Positions 25,461 through 33,820 are shown, counted from the first letter of the stretch. The stretch is 40,051 bases of DNA from Streptomyces sp. MBT53 (GCF_016654115.1 NZ_JAEQAZ010000147.1:21457-61507), one strand, 5' to 3'. The notes: generated by a model not told the origin, from the letters alone. Numbers and translations: made by a program.

Positions 25461-26183
25461 ATGGACAGCACCGCAATCGCCTCGATACCCGCCCTCTGGG
25501 ACGAGGTCTTCGGCAGCCAGCCCGACCCGGATCTGTGGGTGGTGATCGCCACCCTGGTCGCCGCGCTCGCGGTGGTCGTCCCGCACGGACTCTGGCGCGT
25601 CTCCCGCAACGCCATCACCATCGCCCACGAGGGCGGCCACGGCCTGGTGGCCCTCCTCACCGGCCGCCAGCTCACCGGCATCCGCCTCCACTCCGACACC
25701 AGCGGGCTCACGGTCAGCCGCGGCAAGCCGCACGGCCTCGGCATGATCCTCACGGCAGCGGCCGGCTACACCGCTCCCCCGCTCCTGGGCCTGGGCGGCG
25801 CCGCCCTCCTGGCCGCCGGCCACATCACCCTCCTCCTGTGGCTGTCGACCCTGCTGCTCATCGCCATGCTGGTGATGATCCGCAACGCGTACGGCGCCCT
25901 GACGGTGATCCTGAGCGGCGCGGCCTTCCTCCTGGTGTCCTGGCTGACCGGTCCCCAGGTGCAGGCGGCGTTCGCTTACGCGGTGGTGTGGTTCTTGTTG
26001 TTGGGTGGGGTACGACCGGCTTTCGAGCTCCAGGCGAAGAGGTCGAGGGGCGGTGCGGGCGACTCGGACGCGGACCAGTTGGCACGCCTGACGCACGTAC
26101 CGGCGGGCTTGTGGCTGTTCCTCTTCCACCTGGTGTCGCTGTGCTCGCTGATAGGTGGGGGGCGCTGGCTTCTGGAGCTATGA
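25461..26183 (+). CDS. M50B-like membrane metallopeptidase
   Basis: 240-aa integral membrane protein with about six hydrophobic segments. It contains HEGGH at residues 56-60, the zinc HExxH motif, inside the segment NAITIAHEGGHGLVALLTG. This pattern belongs to the peptidase M50B-like family of small Streptomyces membrane proteins. Intramembrane proteolysis is inferred from the motif; no substrate is suggested by the neighbours. ATG at 25461. Followed by the dispersed repeat and aroA. Confidence 0.85.
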   Translation: MDSTAIASIPALWDEVFGSQPDPDLWVVIATLVAALAVVVPHGLWRVSRNAITIAHEGGHGLVALLTGRQLTGIRLHSDTSGLTVSRGKPHGLGMILTAAAGYTAPPLLGLGGAALLAAGHITLLLWLSTLLLIAMLVMIRNAYGALTVILSGAAFLLVSWLTGPQVQAAFAYAVVWFLLLGGVRPAFELQAKRSRGGAGDSDADQLARLTHVPAGLWLFLFHLVSLCSLIGGGRWLLEL

Positions 26184-26205
26184 CGCGCCCCCGAAGGGGG
26201 CAGGC

Positions 26206-26268
26206 TTCAGGGGCGCGGGGCTGTATCTATTTGCGGCTCCGCCGCGCGGGCGCGACCAGCCCCAACGG
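26206..26268 (+). repeat. Dispersed intergenic repeat, copy 4 (long form)
   Basis: TTCAGGGGCGCGGGGCTGT (26206-26224) is identical to the start of the copy at 18842, and a 29-bp block beginning TGCGGCTCCGCCGCGCGGGC is also identical. It ends with CCAACGG before aroA. Confidence 0.8.
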
Positions 26269-26308
26269 CGCAGCACCCGAAAGACGGCCTACTTATACAG
26301 TGGGTCAC

Positions 26309-27637
26309 ATGGCCCCGAACAACGACCAACCCGCCCTCTGGCCCGCCCCCCACGCGCGCGGAGCCGTCGACGCGACGGTCCACGTCCCCGGGTCCAAGTC
26401 CGTCACCAACCGCGCGCTCGTCCTGGCCGCCCTCGCCAGCGAACCGGGCTGGCTCCGCCGCCCCCTCCGCTCCCGCGACACCCTCCTCATGGCAGGCGCC
26501 CTGCGCGCGATGGGCGTGGGCATCGAGGAGGGCGTGGGCACGGAGAAGGGCTCCGGCGAGTTCTGGCGGGTCATCCCGTCGGGCCTGCACGGCCCGGCCA
26601 CGGTGGACGTCGGCAACGCGGGCACCGTGATGCGCTTCCTCCCCCCGGTCGCCGCGCTCGCCGACGGCCCCATCCGCTTCGACGGCGACCCGAGGTCGTA
26701 CGAACGCCCCCTGAACGGCGTCATCGACGCCCTGCGCGTACTCGGCGCCCGCATCGACGACGACGGCCGGGGCGCGCTGCCCCTGACCGTGCACGGCGGA
26801 GGCGCGCTGGACGGCGGCCCGGTGGAGATCGACGCGTCGTCCTCGTCGCAGTTCGTGAGCGCCCTCCTGCTCTCGGGCCCGCGCTTCAACATGGGCGTCG
26901 AGGTCCGCCACACCGGCTCCTCCCTCCCCTCCATGCCCCACATCCGCATGACCGTCGACATGCTCCGCGCGGTCGGCGCCCAGGTGGACACCCCGGAGTC
27001 GGGCGGCGAGCCGAACGTCTGGCGGGTGACCCCGGGCGCGCTGCTGGGCCGGGACCTGACCATCGAGCCGGATCTGTCGAACGCGCAGCCGTTCCTCGCG
27101 GCGGCGCTGGTCGCCGGTGGCAAGGTCGTCGTACCGGACTGGCCGTCCCGTACGACCCAGCCCGGTGACCGGCTGCGGGAGATCTTCACCGAGATGGGTG
27201 GTTCCTGCGAACTCACCGAGTACGGGCTGGAGTTCACCGGTTCGGGTGCGATCCACGGTATCGACGTGGACCTGAGTGAGGTCGGCGAGCTGACCCCCGG
27301 CATCGCGGCTGTCGCCGCCCTCGCGGACTCCCCGTCCACGCTCCGGGGCGTCTCCCACCTGCGCCTGCACGAGACGGACCGGCTGGCCGCGCTCACCAAG
27401 GAGATCAACGAGCTGGGCGGCGATGTGACCGAGACCGCCGACGGTCTCCACATCCGCCCGCGCCGCCTGCACGGCGGGATCTTCCACACCTACGAGGACC
27501 ACCGGATGGCGACGGCCGGGGCGATCATCGGCCTCGCGGTCGAGGGTGTGCAGATCGAGAACGTGGCGACGACCGCCAAGACGCTTCCGGACTTCCCCGA
27601 TCTGTGGGCCGGGATGCTCGGGAGCGATGGGGCGTAG
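26309..27637 (+). CDS. aroA: 3-phosphoshikimate 1-carboxyvinyltransferase (EPSP synthase)
   Basis: 442-aa EPSP synthase, the sixth enzyme of the shikimate pathway, joining phosphoenolpyruvate to shikimate-3-phosphate. Signatures are PGSKSVTNRALVLAALAS at the N-terminal substrate site, GNAGTVMRFLPP, LHETDRLAALT and the C-terminal EDHRMA. The residue after GNAGT is V. The start is the ATG at 26309, with an in-frame GTG three codons earlier as alternative; neither has a clear ribosome binding site. It is followed after 12 bp by rsgA, likely co-transcribed. Confidence 0.95.
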   Translation: MAPNNDQPALWPAPHARGAVDATVHVPGSKSVTNRALVLAALASEPGWLRRPLRSRDTLLMAGALRAMGVGIEEGVGTEKGSGEFWRVIPSGLHGPATVDVGNAGTVMRFLPPVAALADGPIRFDGDPRSYERPLNGVIDALRVLGARIDDDGRGALPLTVHGGGALDGGPVEIDASSSSQFVSALLLSGPRFNMGVEVRHTGSSLPSMPHIRMTVDMLRAVGAQVDTPESGGEPNVWRVTPGALLGRDLTIEPDLSNAQPFLAAALVAGGKVVVPDWPSRTTQPGDRLREIFTEMGGSCELTEYGLEFTGSGAIHGIDVDLSEVGELTPGIAAVAALADSPSTLRGVSHLRLHETDRLAALTKEINELGGDVTETADGLHIRPRRLHGGIFHTYEDHRMATAGAIIGLAVEGVQIENVATTAKTLPDFPDLWAGMLGSDGA

Positions 27638-27649
27638 GGGACTCACGCC

Positions 27650-28660
27650 ATGCGCCGCTACGGCAAGAACACCGACGAGGACGACATCCGCCAGCGCCCG
27701 AACCGCAAGGGCAACCGGCCGCGTACGAACATCCGCCCCAAGCACGAGGAAGCGGTCGAGGGCATGGTCCTCACCGTCGACCGCGGCCGGCTGACCTGCC
27801 TGGTCGAGGACCGGGTCGTGATGGCGGTCAAGGCCCGCGAACTGGGCCGGAAGGCGGCGGTGGTCGGCGACCGGGTCGGCATCATCGGTGACCTGTCGGG
27901 CGACAAGGACACCCTCGCCCGCATCATCCGCATCGAGCCGCGCACCTCCGTGCTGCGCCGCACGGCCGACGACGACGACCCGTACGAGCGCGTGGTCGTC
28001 GCCAACGCCGACCAGCTCGCCATCGTCACCGCCCTCGCCGACCCCGAGCCGCGCCCCCGCCTCATCGACCGCTGTCTGGTCGCGGCCTACGACGGCGGCC
28101 TCGACCCGCTGCTCGTGCTGACCAAGTCCGACCTGGCGTCACCGGACCAACTCCTTGAGCTGTACGGCGCGTTGGGCGTGCCGTATGTCGTGACGAGCCG
28201 CGAAGAGCTGGAGAACGGCAGCGCGGTGGAGCGGGTCCGCAAGCAGCTCGACGGCAAGATCACCGCGTTCGTCGGGCACTCCGGTGTCGGCAAGACGACC
28301 CTCGTGAACGCGCTGGTCTCGCTGGAGCGGCGGCGCAGCACCGGCATCGTCAACGCCGTGACCGGCCGCGGCCGGCACACCACGACCTCGGCGCGCGCGA
28401 TCCCGCTGCCGGACGACTCCGGCTGGGTCGTCGACACCCCGGGCGTGCGTTCCTTCGGCCTGCACCACGTGGACCCGTCCCGGGTCATCAAGGCCTTCCC
28501 CGACCTGGAACCCGGCACGGTCGACTGCCCGCGCGCGTGCAGCCACGACGAGCCGGACTGCGCCCTGGACCAGTGGGTGGCCGACGGCCACGCGGACCCG
28601 CAGCGGCTGTACTCGCTGCGCCGGTTGTTGGCCACCCGTGAGCGAACAGACGGCGACTGA
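27650..28660 (+). CDS. rsgA: RsgA, ribosome small-subunit-dependent GTPase
   Basis: 336-aa circularly permuted GTPase that helps late maturation of the 30S subunit. An OB-fold N-terminus (about 35-115) precedes the GTPase domain, where the motifs appear in permuted order: TKSD (158-161), P-loop GHSGVGKTT (209-217) and DTPG (262-265). A zinc knuckle follows with C293, C297, H299 and C304. The N-terminal 30 residues are very basic. The stop codon lies in the loop of its own terminator hairpin. Confidence 0.95.
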   Translation: MRRYGKNTDEDDIRQRPNRKGNRPRTNIRPKHEEAVEGMVLTVDRGRLTCLVEDRVVMAVKARELGRKAAVVGDRVGIIGDLSGDKDTLARIIRIEPRTSVLRRTADDDDPYERVVVANADQLAIVTALADPEPRPRLIDRCLVAAYDGGLDPLLVLTKSDLASPDQLLELYGALGVPYVVTSREELENGSAVERVRKQLDGKITAFVGHSGVGKTTLVNALVSLERRRSTGIVNAVTGRGRHTTTSARAIPLPDDSGWVVDTPGVRSFGLHHVDPSRVIKAFPDLEPGTVDCPRACSHDEPDCALDQWVADGHADPQRLYSLRRLLATRERTDGD

Positions 28661-28670
28661 TCGCCGTCTG
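28647..28670 (+). terminator. aroA-rsgA terminator overlapping the rsgA stop
   Basis: Perfect 10-bp stem CAGACGGCGA / TCGCCGTCTG with loop CTGA; the TGA stop codon is within that loop. Confidence 0.8.
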
Positions 28671-28746
28671 ACCACCGCGTGTTTGTGGGGGCTCAAGTTC
28701 GGTAAGTGCATAATCGCACCGAGCCGGACAAACGGGAGGACAGCAC

Positions 28747-29070
28747 ATGGCGTGGCTGCTGGTTGTCGTGGCCGGAATTCTGGAGACCGGGTTCGCCGTG
28801 TGCCTGAAGCTGTCCCACGGCTTCACGCGGCTGTGGCCGACGGTCGCCTTCTGCGCCTTCGCCCTGGGCAGCTTCGGTCTCCTCACCCTCTCGCTGCGGA
28901 AGCTCGACGTGGGCCCGGCCTACGCCGTGTGGACCGGCATCGGCGCGGCCGGTACCGCGATCTACGGCATGGTCTTCCTCGGCGACCTGGTGTCGACGCT
29001 GAAGCTCGTGTCGATCAGCTTCGTCATCGTGGGCGTGATCGGACTCCAGCTGTCCGGTTCCGCGCACTGA
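28747..29070 (+). CDS. SMR-family exporter, Gdx/SugE (guanidinium) type
   Basis: 107-aa protein with four transmembrane segments and the essential Glu13 of small multidrug resistance transporters. Residues typical of the Gdx/SugE branch rather than the Qac branch are KLSHGFTRLWPT, PAYAVWTGIGAAGTAIYG and the conserved tail. Gdx proteins export guanidinium ions in exchange for protons. The ATG at 28747 follows GGGAGGACAGC. The 5' leader can form nested short hairpins (see findings). It ends two bases before the convergent TetR gene. Confidence 0.9.
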   Translation: MAWLLVVVAGILETGFAVCLKLSHGFTRLWPTVAFCAFALGSFGLLTLSLRKLDVGPAYAVWTGIGAAGTAIYGMVFLGDLVSTLKLVSISFVIVGVIGLQLSGSAH

Positions 29071-29072
29071 AG

Positions 29073-29672
29073 TTATTTGGCGCCCAGCGCACTCCGTACG
29101 AGTTCGCCGACGCCGCCTTCTCCCGGTGGCGCCGCCACACACGACAGCGCGAGCCGCACGACGAGTTCGCAGGAGCGGGCCAGGTCGGCGGTGTCCGGCC
29201 TGGCGGCCCCGGGTCCGACGAGCGCGGCCACGGCACGGTCGCGGACGACGGCCACGAAGTCGCCGGGCGAGGGCAGCGGCCCGTCGGCCCGGCGCTGTGC
29301 CGGTACGGCGGAGGAGGACGGCACGGCGGACAGGGTGGGCGAGGGCAGCCGTTCGCTCCAGCAGCCGGTGAGCATCGCCCGCACCAGCGCGTTCTCGCGG
29401 GCCGCCGACGTGGTCCACTCGGCGGTCGCGGTCAGCCGCTCGCGGGCGTCGGCATGCGCGCCGAGGGCCCGGTCCACGCCGACGAGATAGCCGTCGGCCT
29501 CCCTTCTGACCAGCGCCCGCGCGAGCCCGTCCTTGCTGCCGAACTCGTTGTACAGCGTCTGCCGGGACACTCCGGCCGCGGCGGCCACGTCCACCATGCG
29601 CACGGTGGACCACGACCTGCGTGCCAGCGCCGTATAGGCGGCGTCCAACAGGGATTCCCGCGCTGCAGGCAT
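29073..29672 (-). CDS. TetR-family transcriptional regulator
   Basis: 199-aa regulator with the TetR HTH in the first 50 residues (ESLLDAAYTALA, then VDVAAAAGVSRQTLYNEFGS). The C-terminal ligand domain is not diagnostic. Two adjacent ATG codons follow GGGAGGCGA; I use the one at 29672 with the better spacing. It faces the SMR gene tail to tail and is divergent from hisN with about 220 bp between. It might regulate itself or hisN's neighbours, but no operator is evident. Confidence 0.88.
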   Translation of the reverse strand: MPAARESLLDAAYTALARRSWSTVRMVDVAAAAGVSRQTLYNEFGSKDGLARALVRREADGYLVGVDRALGAHADARERLTATAEWTTSAARENALVRAMLTGCWSERLPSPTLSAVPSSSAVPAQRRADGPLPSPGDFVAVVRDRAVAALVGPGAARPDTADLARSCELVVRLALSCVAAPPGEGGVGELVRSALGAK

Positions 29673-29890
29673 CATTCGCCTCCCGGGGACGAGCGGCTCT
29701 GCGCCCAGATTTGACGCGCACGGGAGCACTGTCAAGGGTTCGCGGCTGCGCCGGGGGGCGCACTTCGGCCATTGCGCGCGGGAGTTGGGGCGGAGGTTCT
29801 CCCTTGGTGGTCTCCTCCGGGTCCCTCACCTCACGTTTCGCCCACCGGACCCTGTAGCCCCGCGCCGACCCCTGAAGATACGGTTCACGC

Positions 29891-30691
29891 ATGGCCGACT
29901 ATCACGATGACCTGCGCCTCGCCCACGTCCTCGCGGACGCCGCCGACGCCGCGACGACCGCCCGGTTCAAGGCGCTCGATCTCAAGGTCGAGACCAAGCC
30001 GGACATGACTCCGGTCAGCGAGGCGGACAAGGCCGCCGAGGAACTCATCCGCGGCCATCTGCAGCGCGCCCGCCCGCGGGACGCGGTCATCGGCGAGGAG
30101 TACGGCGTCGAGGGCACCGGCCCCCGCCGCTGGGTGATCGACCCGATCGACGGCACCAAGAACTACGTACGCGGAGTCCCGGTGTGGGCCACGCTCATCT
30201 CCCTGACGGAGGCGGCGGAGGGCGGCTACCAGCCCGTCGTGGGCCTGGTCTCCGCGCCCGCGCTGGGCCGCCGCTGGTGGGCCGCGAAGGGCCACGGCGC
30301 CTACACGGGCCGCAGCCTGTCCTCCGCGTCCCGGCTCCGCGTCTCCCAGGTCTCGAAGCTGACGGACGCCTCCTTCGCGTACTCCTCGCTCACCGGCTGG
30401 GAGGACCAGGGCCGCCTCGGCGGCTTCCTCGACCTGACCCGCGAGGTGTGGCGCACACGCGCGTACGGCGACTTCTGGCCCTACATGATGGTCGCCGAGG
30501 GCTCGGTCGACATCTGCGCCGAACCCGAACTCTCCCTGTGGGACATGGCCGCCAACGCGATCATCGTCACCGAGGCCGGCGGCACCTTCACAGGCCTCGA
30601 CGGCCGCCCGGGCCCACACAGCGGCAACGCGGCGGCGTCGAACGGGATCCTGCACGACGAGTTTTTGGGGTATCTCAATATGCGCTACTGA
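29891..30691 (+). CDS. hisN: Histidinol-phosphatase of the inositol monophosphatase family
   Basis: 266-aa magnesium-dependent phosphatase of the IMPase fold. The metal site is seen in IGEEYG (E69, E70) and the family motif WVIDPIDGTKN (81-91, with D84 and D87). A C-terminal WDMAAN aspartate is also present. In S. coelicolor the enzyme of this type and neighbourhood supplies the histidinol-phosphate phosphatase step of histidine synthesis. Function is therefore assigned by homology and synteny. The gene's last 12 bases, encoding MRY-stop, are repeated 8.2 kb downstream at the apparent far end of the accessory region. Confidence 0.85.
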   Translation: MADYHDDLRLAHVLADAADAATTARFKALDLKVETKPDMTPVSEADKAAEELIRGHLQRARPRDAVIGEEYGVEGTGPRRWVIDPIDGTKNYVRGVPVWATLISLTEAAEGGYQPVVGLVSAPALGRRWWAAKGHGAYTGRSLSSASRLRVSQVSKLTDASFAYSSLTGWEDQGRLGGFLDLTREVWRTRAYGDFWPYMMVAEGSVDICAEPELSLWDMAANAIIVTEAGGTFTGLDGRPGPHSGNAAASNGILHDEFLGYLNMRY

Positions 30692-30806
30692 CCTGCTAGG
30701 GGTCGCTGAACTGATCGACCGCGTACGCAGGGTTGAGGCTACGGACCCGGGACGATCACGAATGGCGTGACCGTTGACAGAGTCGTGTCATCGGGGTTGT
30801 TCTCCA

Positions 30807-31007
30807 TCAGGGCCTCCTCCGCTCCGCGATCAGCACACGGGCCAGGATGCGCACCAGCACGGTGTTCGGCTCGACGAAGCCGGCGTGCTCGCGGTGTGCC
30901 CACACGTCCCGCCCCGGTCCGCTCATGCCCTCCTCGTGCCAGAGGTGAACTGCGTCGTGGGGATCGGTGATCGGCTCGTCGCAGTAGCGGCAGAAGCGCA
31001 GGGTCAT
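30807..31007 (-). CDS. Small zinc-ribbon-like protein of unknown function
   Basis: 66-aa protein starting at the ATG at 31007. It opens with FCRYCDEPI, a CxxC pair, and has histidines in VHLWHEEGMSGPG and VWAHREHAG that could complete a zinc site. The family occurs in Streptomyces accessory regions near XRE/DUF6879 genes as I recall, with no known role. It is the last gene of a three-gene minus-strand set. Confidence 0.6.
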   Translation of the reverse strand: MTLRFCRYCDEPITDPHDAVHLWHEEGMSGPGRDVWAHREHAGFVEPNTVLVRILARVLIAERRRP

Positions 31008-31048
31008 GACGGACCCGCGATCTTCGTGTGGCAGGGACAGGTGCAGCG

Positions 31049-31192
31049 TCACACGAGGACCAGGCCGCCCCCGTGGGGTAGTGGGATGTCCTTGGTCTGA
31101 CGGCAGTCGTAGTGCAGTTCCTGGTATCCGTCCAGGGCGGCCACCGCGCACTCGGCGGAGCGCGTCGAAGGGTCGTCGATGGGCGCGGTCAC
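31049..31192 (-). CDS. Very small conserved Streptomyces protein
   Basis: 47-aa frame from the GTG at 31192, which overlaps the stop of the DUF6415-like gene (GTGA). The sequence includes GYQELHYDCRQTKDIPLPHG, which I recognise from similar small proteins in this gene context. No domain or motif beyond that; function unknown. Translational coupling with the upstream gene supports it being real. Confidence 0.55.
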   Translation of the reverse strand: MTAPIDDPSTRSAECAVAALDGYQELHYDCRQTKDIPLPHGGGLVLV

Positions 31193-31578
31193 GGGCGCGC
31201 GCCGAGGCTCTCGTAGTGGTCGCACAAAGCGTTCAAGGTGCGTGCCAGGCATCGGGCATAGCCGACTTCTCCGCCGAATCTACGGATCGGCTCGGCCCGG
31301 AGCTTTCCCCGCGCCTCACCTACGCAGGCGAGCGCGCAGTACTGGGGGACGCTGTCCTTCTTCAACCGCCTGACGGCCGGCTCAACCTCGGGGATGAGCA
31401 GCTCCAGGTGGCCCCGAACCATCTGGGTCAGCGTCTCCAGTTCATCAGCGGTTGGGGGCAGCGCCACGGCGTCTGGGTCCAGCAGAATCTGCACGGTCTC
31501 GCGCATGACGGTGATGTCAGGTCGATCGGCCTGCCGGCGCCGAGTGCCTTCGGATGCTGCGGTGGTGCGGTTCGCCAT
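31189..31578 (-). CDS. DUF6415-like protein
   Basis: 129-aa protein from the ATG at 31578, mostly helical. Characteristic stretches are MRETVQILLDPDAVALPP, LTQMVRGHLELLIPEVE and QYCALACVGEARGKL, fitting the DUF6415 type often seen in Streptomyces. It heads the minus-strand set and is divergent from the small frameshifted gene at 31804. Function unknown. Confidence 0.65.
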   Translation of the reverse strand: MANRTTAASEGTRRRQADRPDITVMRETVQILLDPDAVALPPTADELETLTQMVRGHLELLIPEVEPAVRRLKKDSVPQYCALACVGEARGKLRAEPIRRFGGEVGYARCLARTLNALCDHYESLGARP

Positions 31579-31661
31579 GTCGACGCCTGCCCAGTCGGCC
31601 ACGCCCGGGGCCGTTCGCGTGGTCGCCGGGTCTCGTCGTGCCCCTTGAAGCTAGGAGTGCG

Positions 31662-31673
31662 ATGGACGTCCAT
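31662..31673. promoter_or_regulatory. Palindrome in the divergent promoter region
   Basis: ATGGACGTCCAT, a perfect 12-bp palindrome, lies in the 225-bp gap between the two divergent small-gene sets. It could be an operator for the XRE regulator encoded nearby; this is inference. Confidence 0.35.
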
Positions 31674-31803
31674 GCCAGCGATGTGCAGATCTTTGCATTT
31701 ATGCCAACCAGCCATTTTCCTTCGCGAGTTCGGTCTCTTGACCAGCTACGCCCTCTGCCAAGAGTGTCGCAAAGAACTGCACATCTCATGGATGGAGACA
31801 GTC

Positions 31804-32102
31804 ATGTCGCTACGGTTCATCGGGATCGACCTCGACACCAAGACCGGGGACTCACCGACCGTGTGGGTCGACCAGGAGAAGTGCGAACTCGTCCTCCAGG
31901 GATGGAAGCCCGACCCTCAACTCGAAGCAGAGTGCGCCGTGTTCGAAGTGCCAGTCATGCCGTCGGCATTCCGGTGGACGAGGCCGTGATCCGCGTCCCT
32001 GCCAGGATGGTGCACATGATCAGGGAGGCGTGCGATGTCCTCGATCGTTCCGACGATCGCCGAACTCATGGACGAGTGCACACGCTCCGCTTGGCACCTT
32101 GA
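31804..32102 (+). pseudogene. Small conserved Streptomyces gene, frameshifted
   Basis: Starts at the ATG at 31804 after TGGAG and reads MSLRFIGIDLDTKTGDSPTV, typical of a small protein that normally precedes DUF6879 genes. Near 31953 the frame breaks. The expected continuation (GHAVGIPVDEAVIRVPARMV, then HMIREACDVLDR) is in a different frame, as if one G were missing from CCAGGTCATGCC. With one base restored the product would be about 99 aa and would overlap the DUF6879 start by 68 bp. Either a true mutation or a base-call error. Confidence 0.65.
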
Positions 32103-32562
32103 GATGCGAGATCACTACGGCGTGGCCGCAGAGGCTGACGACTTCCGGACATGGCTGGAGACCGGCCGTCTCGACACCGACCCCGGATCGCCGGACTGGG
32201 CCCCCTGGGTGGAACTGATCTCCCGTGCCGTGGCGCGCGGCGTGGCAGTACGGCGCGCCCGGATCGTGTCCGAACCCGTCACGGACTACATCCGCTACGA
32301 ACACGCGTCCACCGGCGTCAACGTGCATGCCGGGGAACAGGTGCGCTGGTTGCCCCGCCGACGCGCCTCGGACATCGCCCTGCCGGGCAACGACTTCTGG
32401 CTCTTCGACGACCAGGTGATCCGATGGGGCTACTTCTCCGGCGAAGGGGCCATGATCGGCCACGAAATCTCCGAGAACCCAGCCGCCGCGAAGCTGTGCG
32501 CTGAGTCCTTCGAGGCCGTATGGACGCGCGCGACCCCGCACGACCAGTACCAGATCCACTGA
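32035..32562 (+). CDS. DUF6879 family protein
   Basis: 175-aa protein that matches the DUF6879 type. Recognisable segments are RSAWHLEMRDHYGV near the N-terminus, GVAVRRARIVSEPVTDYIRY, and a C-terminal WLFDDQVIRWGYFSGEG. These proteins regularly sit beside Scr1-type XRE regulators in Streptomyces and are sometimes discussed as partners in regulatory or toxin-antitoxin-like modules. The biochemical role is not established. The ATG at 32035 is preceded by AGGGAGG. The XRE gene starts 22 bp after its stop, so an operon is likely. Confidence 0.8.
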   Translation: MSSIVPTIAELMDECTRSAWHLEMRDHYGVAAEADDFRTWLETGRLDTDPGSPDWAPWVELISRAVARGVAVRRARIVSEPVTDYIRYEHASTGVNVHAGEQVRWLPRRRASDIALPGNDFWLFDDQVIRWGYFSGEGAMIGHEISENPAAAKLCAESFEAVWTRATPHDQYQIH

Positions 32563-32584
32563 CCAGAAAGCACCGGCAGCCACC

Positions 32585-33436
32585 ATGCCCGCCTCGCCCT
32601 CCTCGTCTGCCCAGGCCGCACGTGAAGCCGTCGCCCACCGGCTGCGCGACCTCCGCAAGGAAGCCGGCCTGACGGTCGTGCAGTTGGCTGCCGCATGCGG
32701 CTGGCACTACTCCAAAACCTCACGCATCGAGAACGCCCTCACCGGGCCGTCCGCGAACGACATCCGACGGTGGTGCACCGCGACCGGGGCGGACAGCCAA
32801 GCGCAGGATCTCGTCGTGCAGTCCATCAACGCCGAGTCGATGTACCGGCAATGGCGCGACCAGGTCCGCGCCGGACTACGCCACATCCAGGACAGCAGAA
32901 TGCAGGCGTCCCGCGAGACCGAGAACTTCCGGATCTACTCCTCCAGCATCGTCCCCGGACTGTTGCAGACAGAGGGATACGCCCTCGCTGTCCTCGGTAT
33001 CGCCGCAGGCATCCACGACTTGAACATCGACGACAGCGCGGACGCCGCACGCGCTCGGCTCGAACGCTCCCGCATCATCCACGAACAGGGACACCGTTTC
33101 ATTGTGGTCGTCGAGGAGGCCGTCCTGCACTCCCAGGTGGCCGACCCCGACGCGATGGCAGCGCAACTCGGCTACCTCCTCACTGCCGGCGCCCTTCCGG
33201 CCGTCTCCCTCGGCGTCATCCCCATGACCATCCGCCGGACGCACTGGCCCGAAGAGACCTTTCACCTCTACGACGACAAGCACGTCTCCGTCGAGCTGGT
33301 CTCCGCCGAGGTGAACGTCACCCAGCCCTCCGAAATCGCCCTGTACGCGAAGGCATTCGAGCGGTTGCGCAGCATGGCCGTGTACGGCGCGGACGCTCGT
33401 GCTCTGATCGTGAAGGCCATCGAAGCACTGCGCTGA
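32585..33436 (+). CDS. XRE-family regulator with DUF5753 (Scr1-type)
   Basis: 283-aa DNA-binding protein. Residues about 17-70 form the XRE helix-turn-helix (LRDLRKEAGLTVVQLAAACG, then WHYSKTSRIENA). Residues about 95-275 form the DUF5753 domain, recognised by FRIYSSSIVPGLLQTEGYAL and IVVVEEAVLH. Streptomyces carries many such regulators, often next to DUF397 or DUF6879 proteins that modulate them. Here the partner is the DUF6879 protein directly upstream. It is the best candidate for controlling the surrounding accessory genes. Confidence 0.9.
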   Translation: MPASPSSSAQAAREAVAHRLRDLRKEAGLTVVQLAAACGWHYSKTSRIENALTGPSANDIRRWCTATGADSQAQDLVVQSINAESMYRQWRDQVRAGLRHIQDSRMQASRETENFRIYSSSIVPGLLQTEGYALAVLGIAAGIHDLNIDDSADAARARLERSRIIHEQGHRFIVVVEEAVLHSQVADPDAMAAQLGYLLTAGALPAVSLGVIPMTIRRTHWPEETFHLYDDKHVSVELVSAEVNVTQPSEIALYAKAFERLRSMAVYGADARALIVKAIEALR

Positions 33437-33577
33437 GCCCCGACTCTGCCCAAATCGGTGGTCGATCCACATCCCCCCTTCGGTTGCCTCTTGTCGTCGT
33501 CACCTCGCCTGTAGACCTCGCCGTTCCCAGAGGCCGCATGCCCGGGTCTGTCCCGAAGGCGACTTAATATCCAGGCC

Positions 33578-33820
33578 ATGGCAGACATCCCCGACGAATT
33601 GATCAAGCTGGAACGTTCCTCCGAAGACGCCCGTCAACAACTCGCCGGCCTAGTTGGTGAGGAGTACGAGGCGCAGTGGAAGGCGTGGCGTGCGGCGGCC
33701 GAGGACTTCCAGGCCGCAGTGACCGTATACACGACGCGCGAAGAGGTGACCCTGTCGCGGCATGAGGTGGAGCAGGCAGCGAAGCGGGCTGTCCGGCACG
33801 CCGAGCCCTCTGGTGCTTGA
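33578..33820 (+). CDS. Small helical protein of unknown function
   Basis: 80-aa protein, strongly predicted helical and charged (LIKLERSSEDARQQLAGLVG, EEYEAQWKAWRAAAEDFQAA), possibly a coiled coil. No signal peptide or membrane segment. ATG at 33578. I recall similar small proteins in Streptomyces plasmid-like regions but cannot name a family. Confidence 0.6.
   Translation: MADIPDELIKLERSSEDARQQLAGLVGEEYEAQWKAWRAAAEDFQAAVTVYTTREEVTLSRHEVEQAAKRAVRHAEPSGA

Noticed and set aside
28671..28746. A known guanidine riboswitch before the SMR gene
   Set aside because: I could not find ACGR loops or other conserved core elements of the classes I know; reported only as a weak structured-leader finding.
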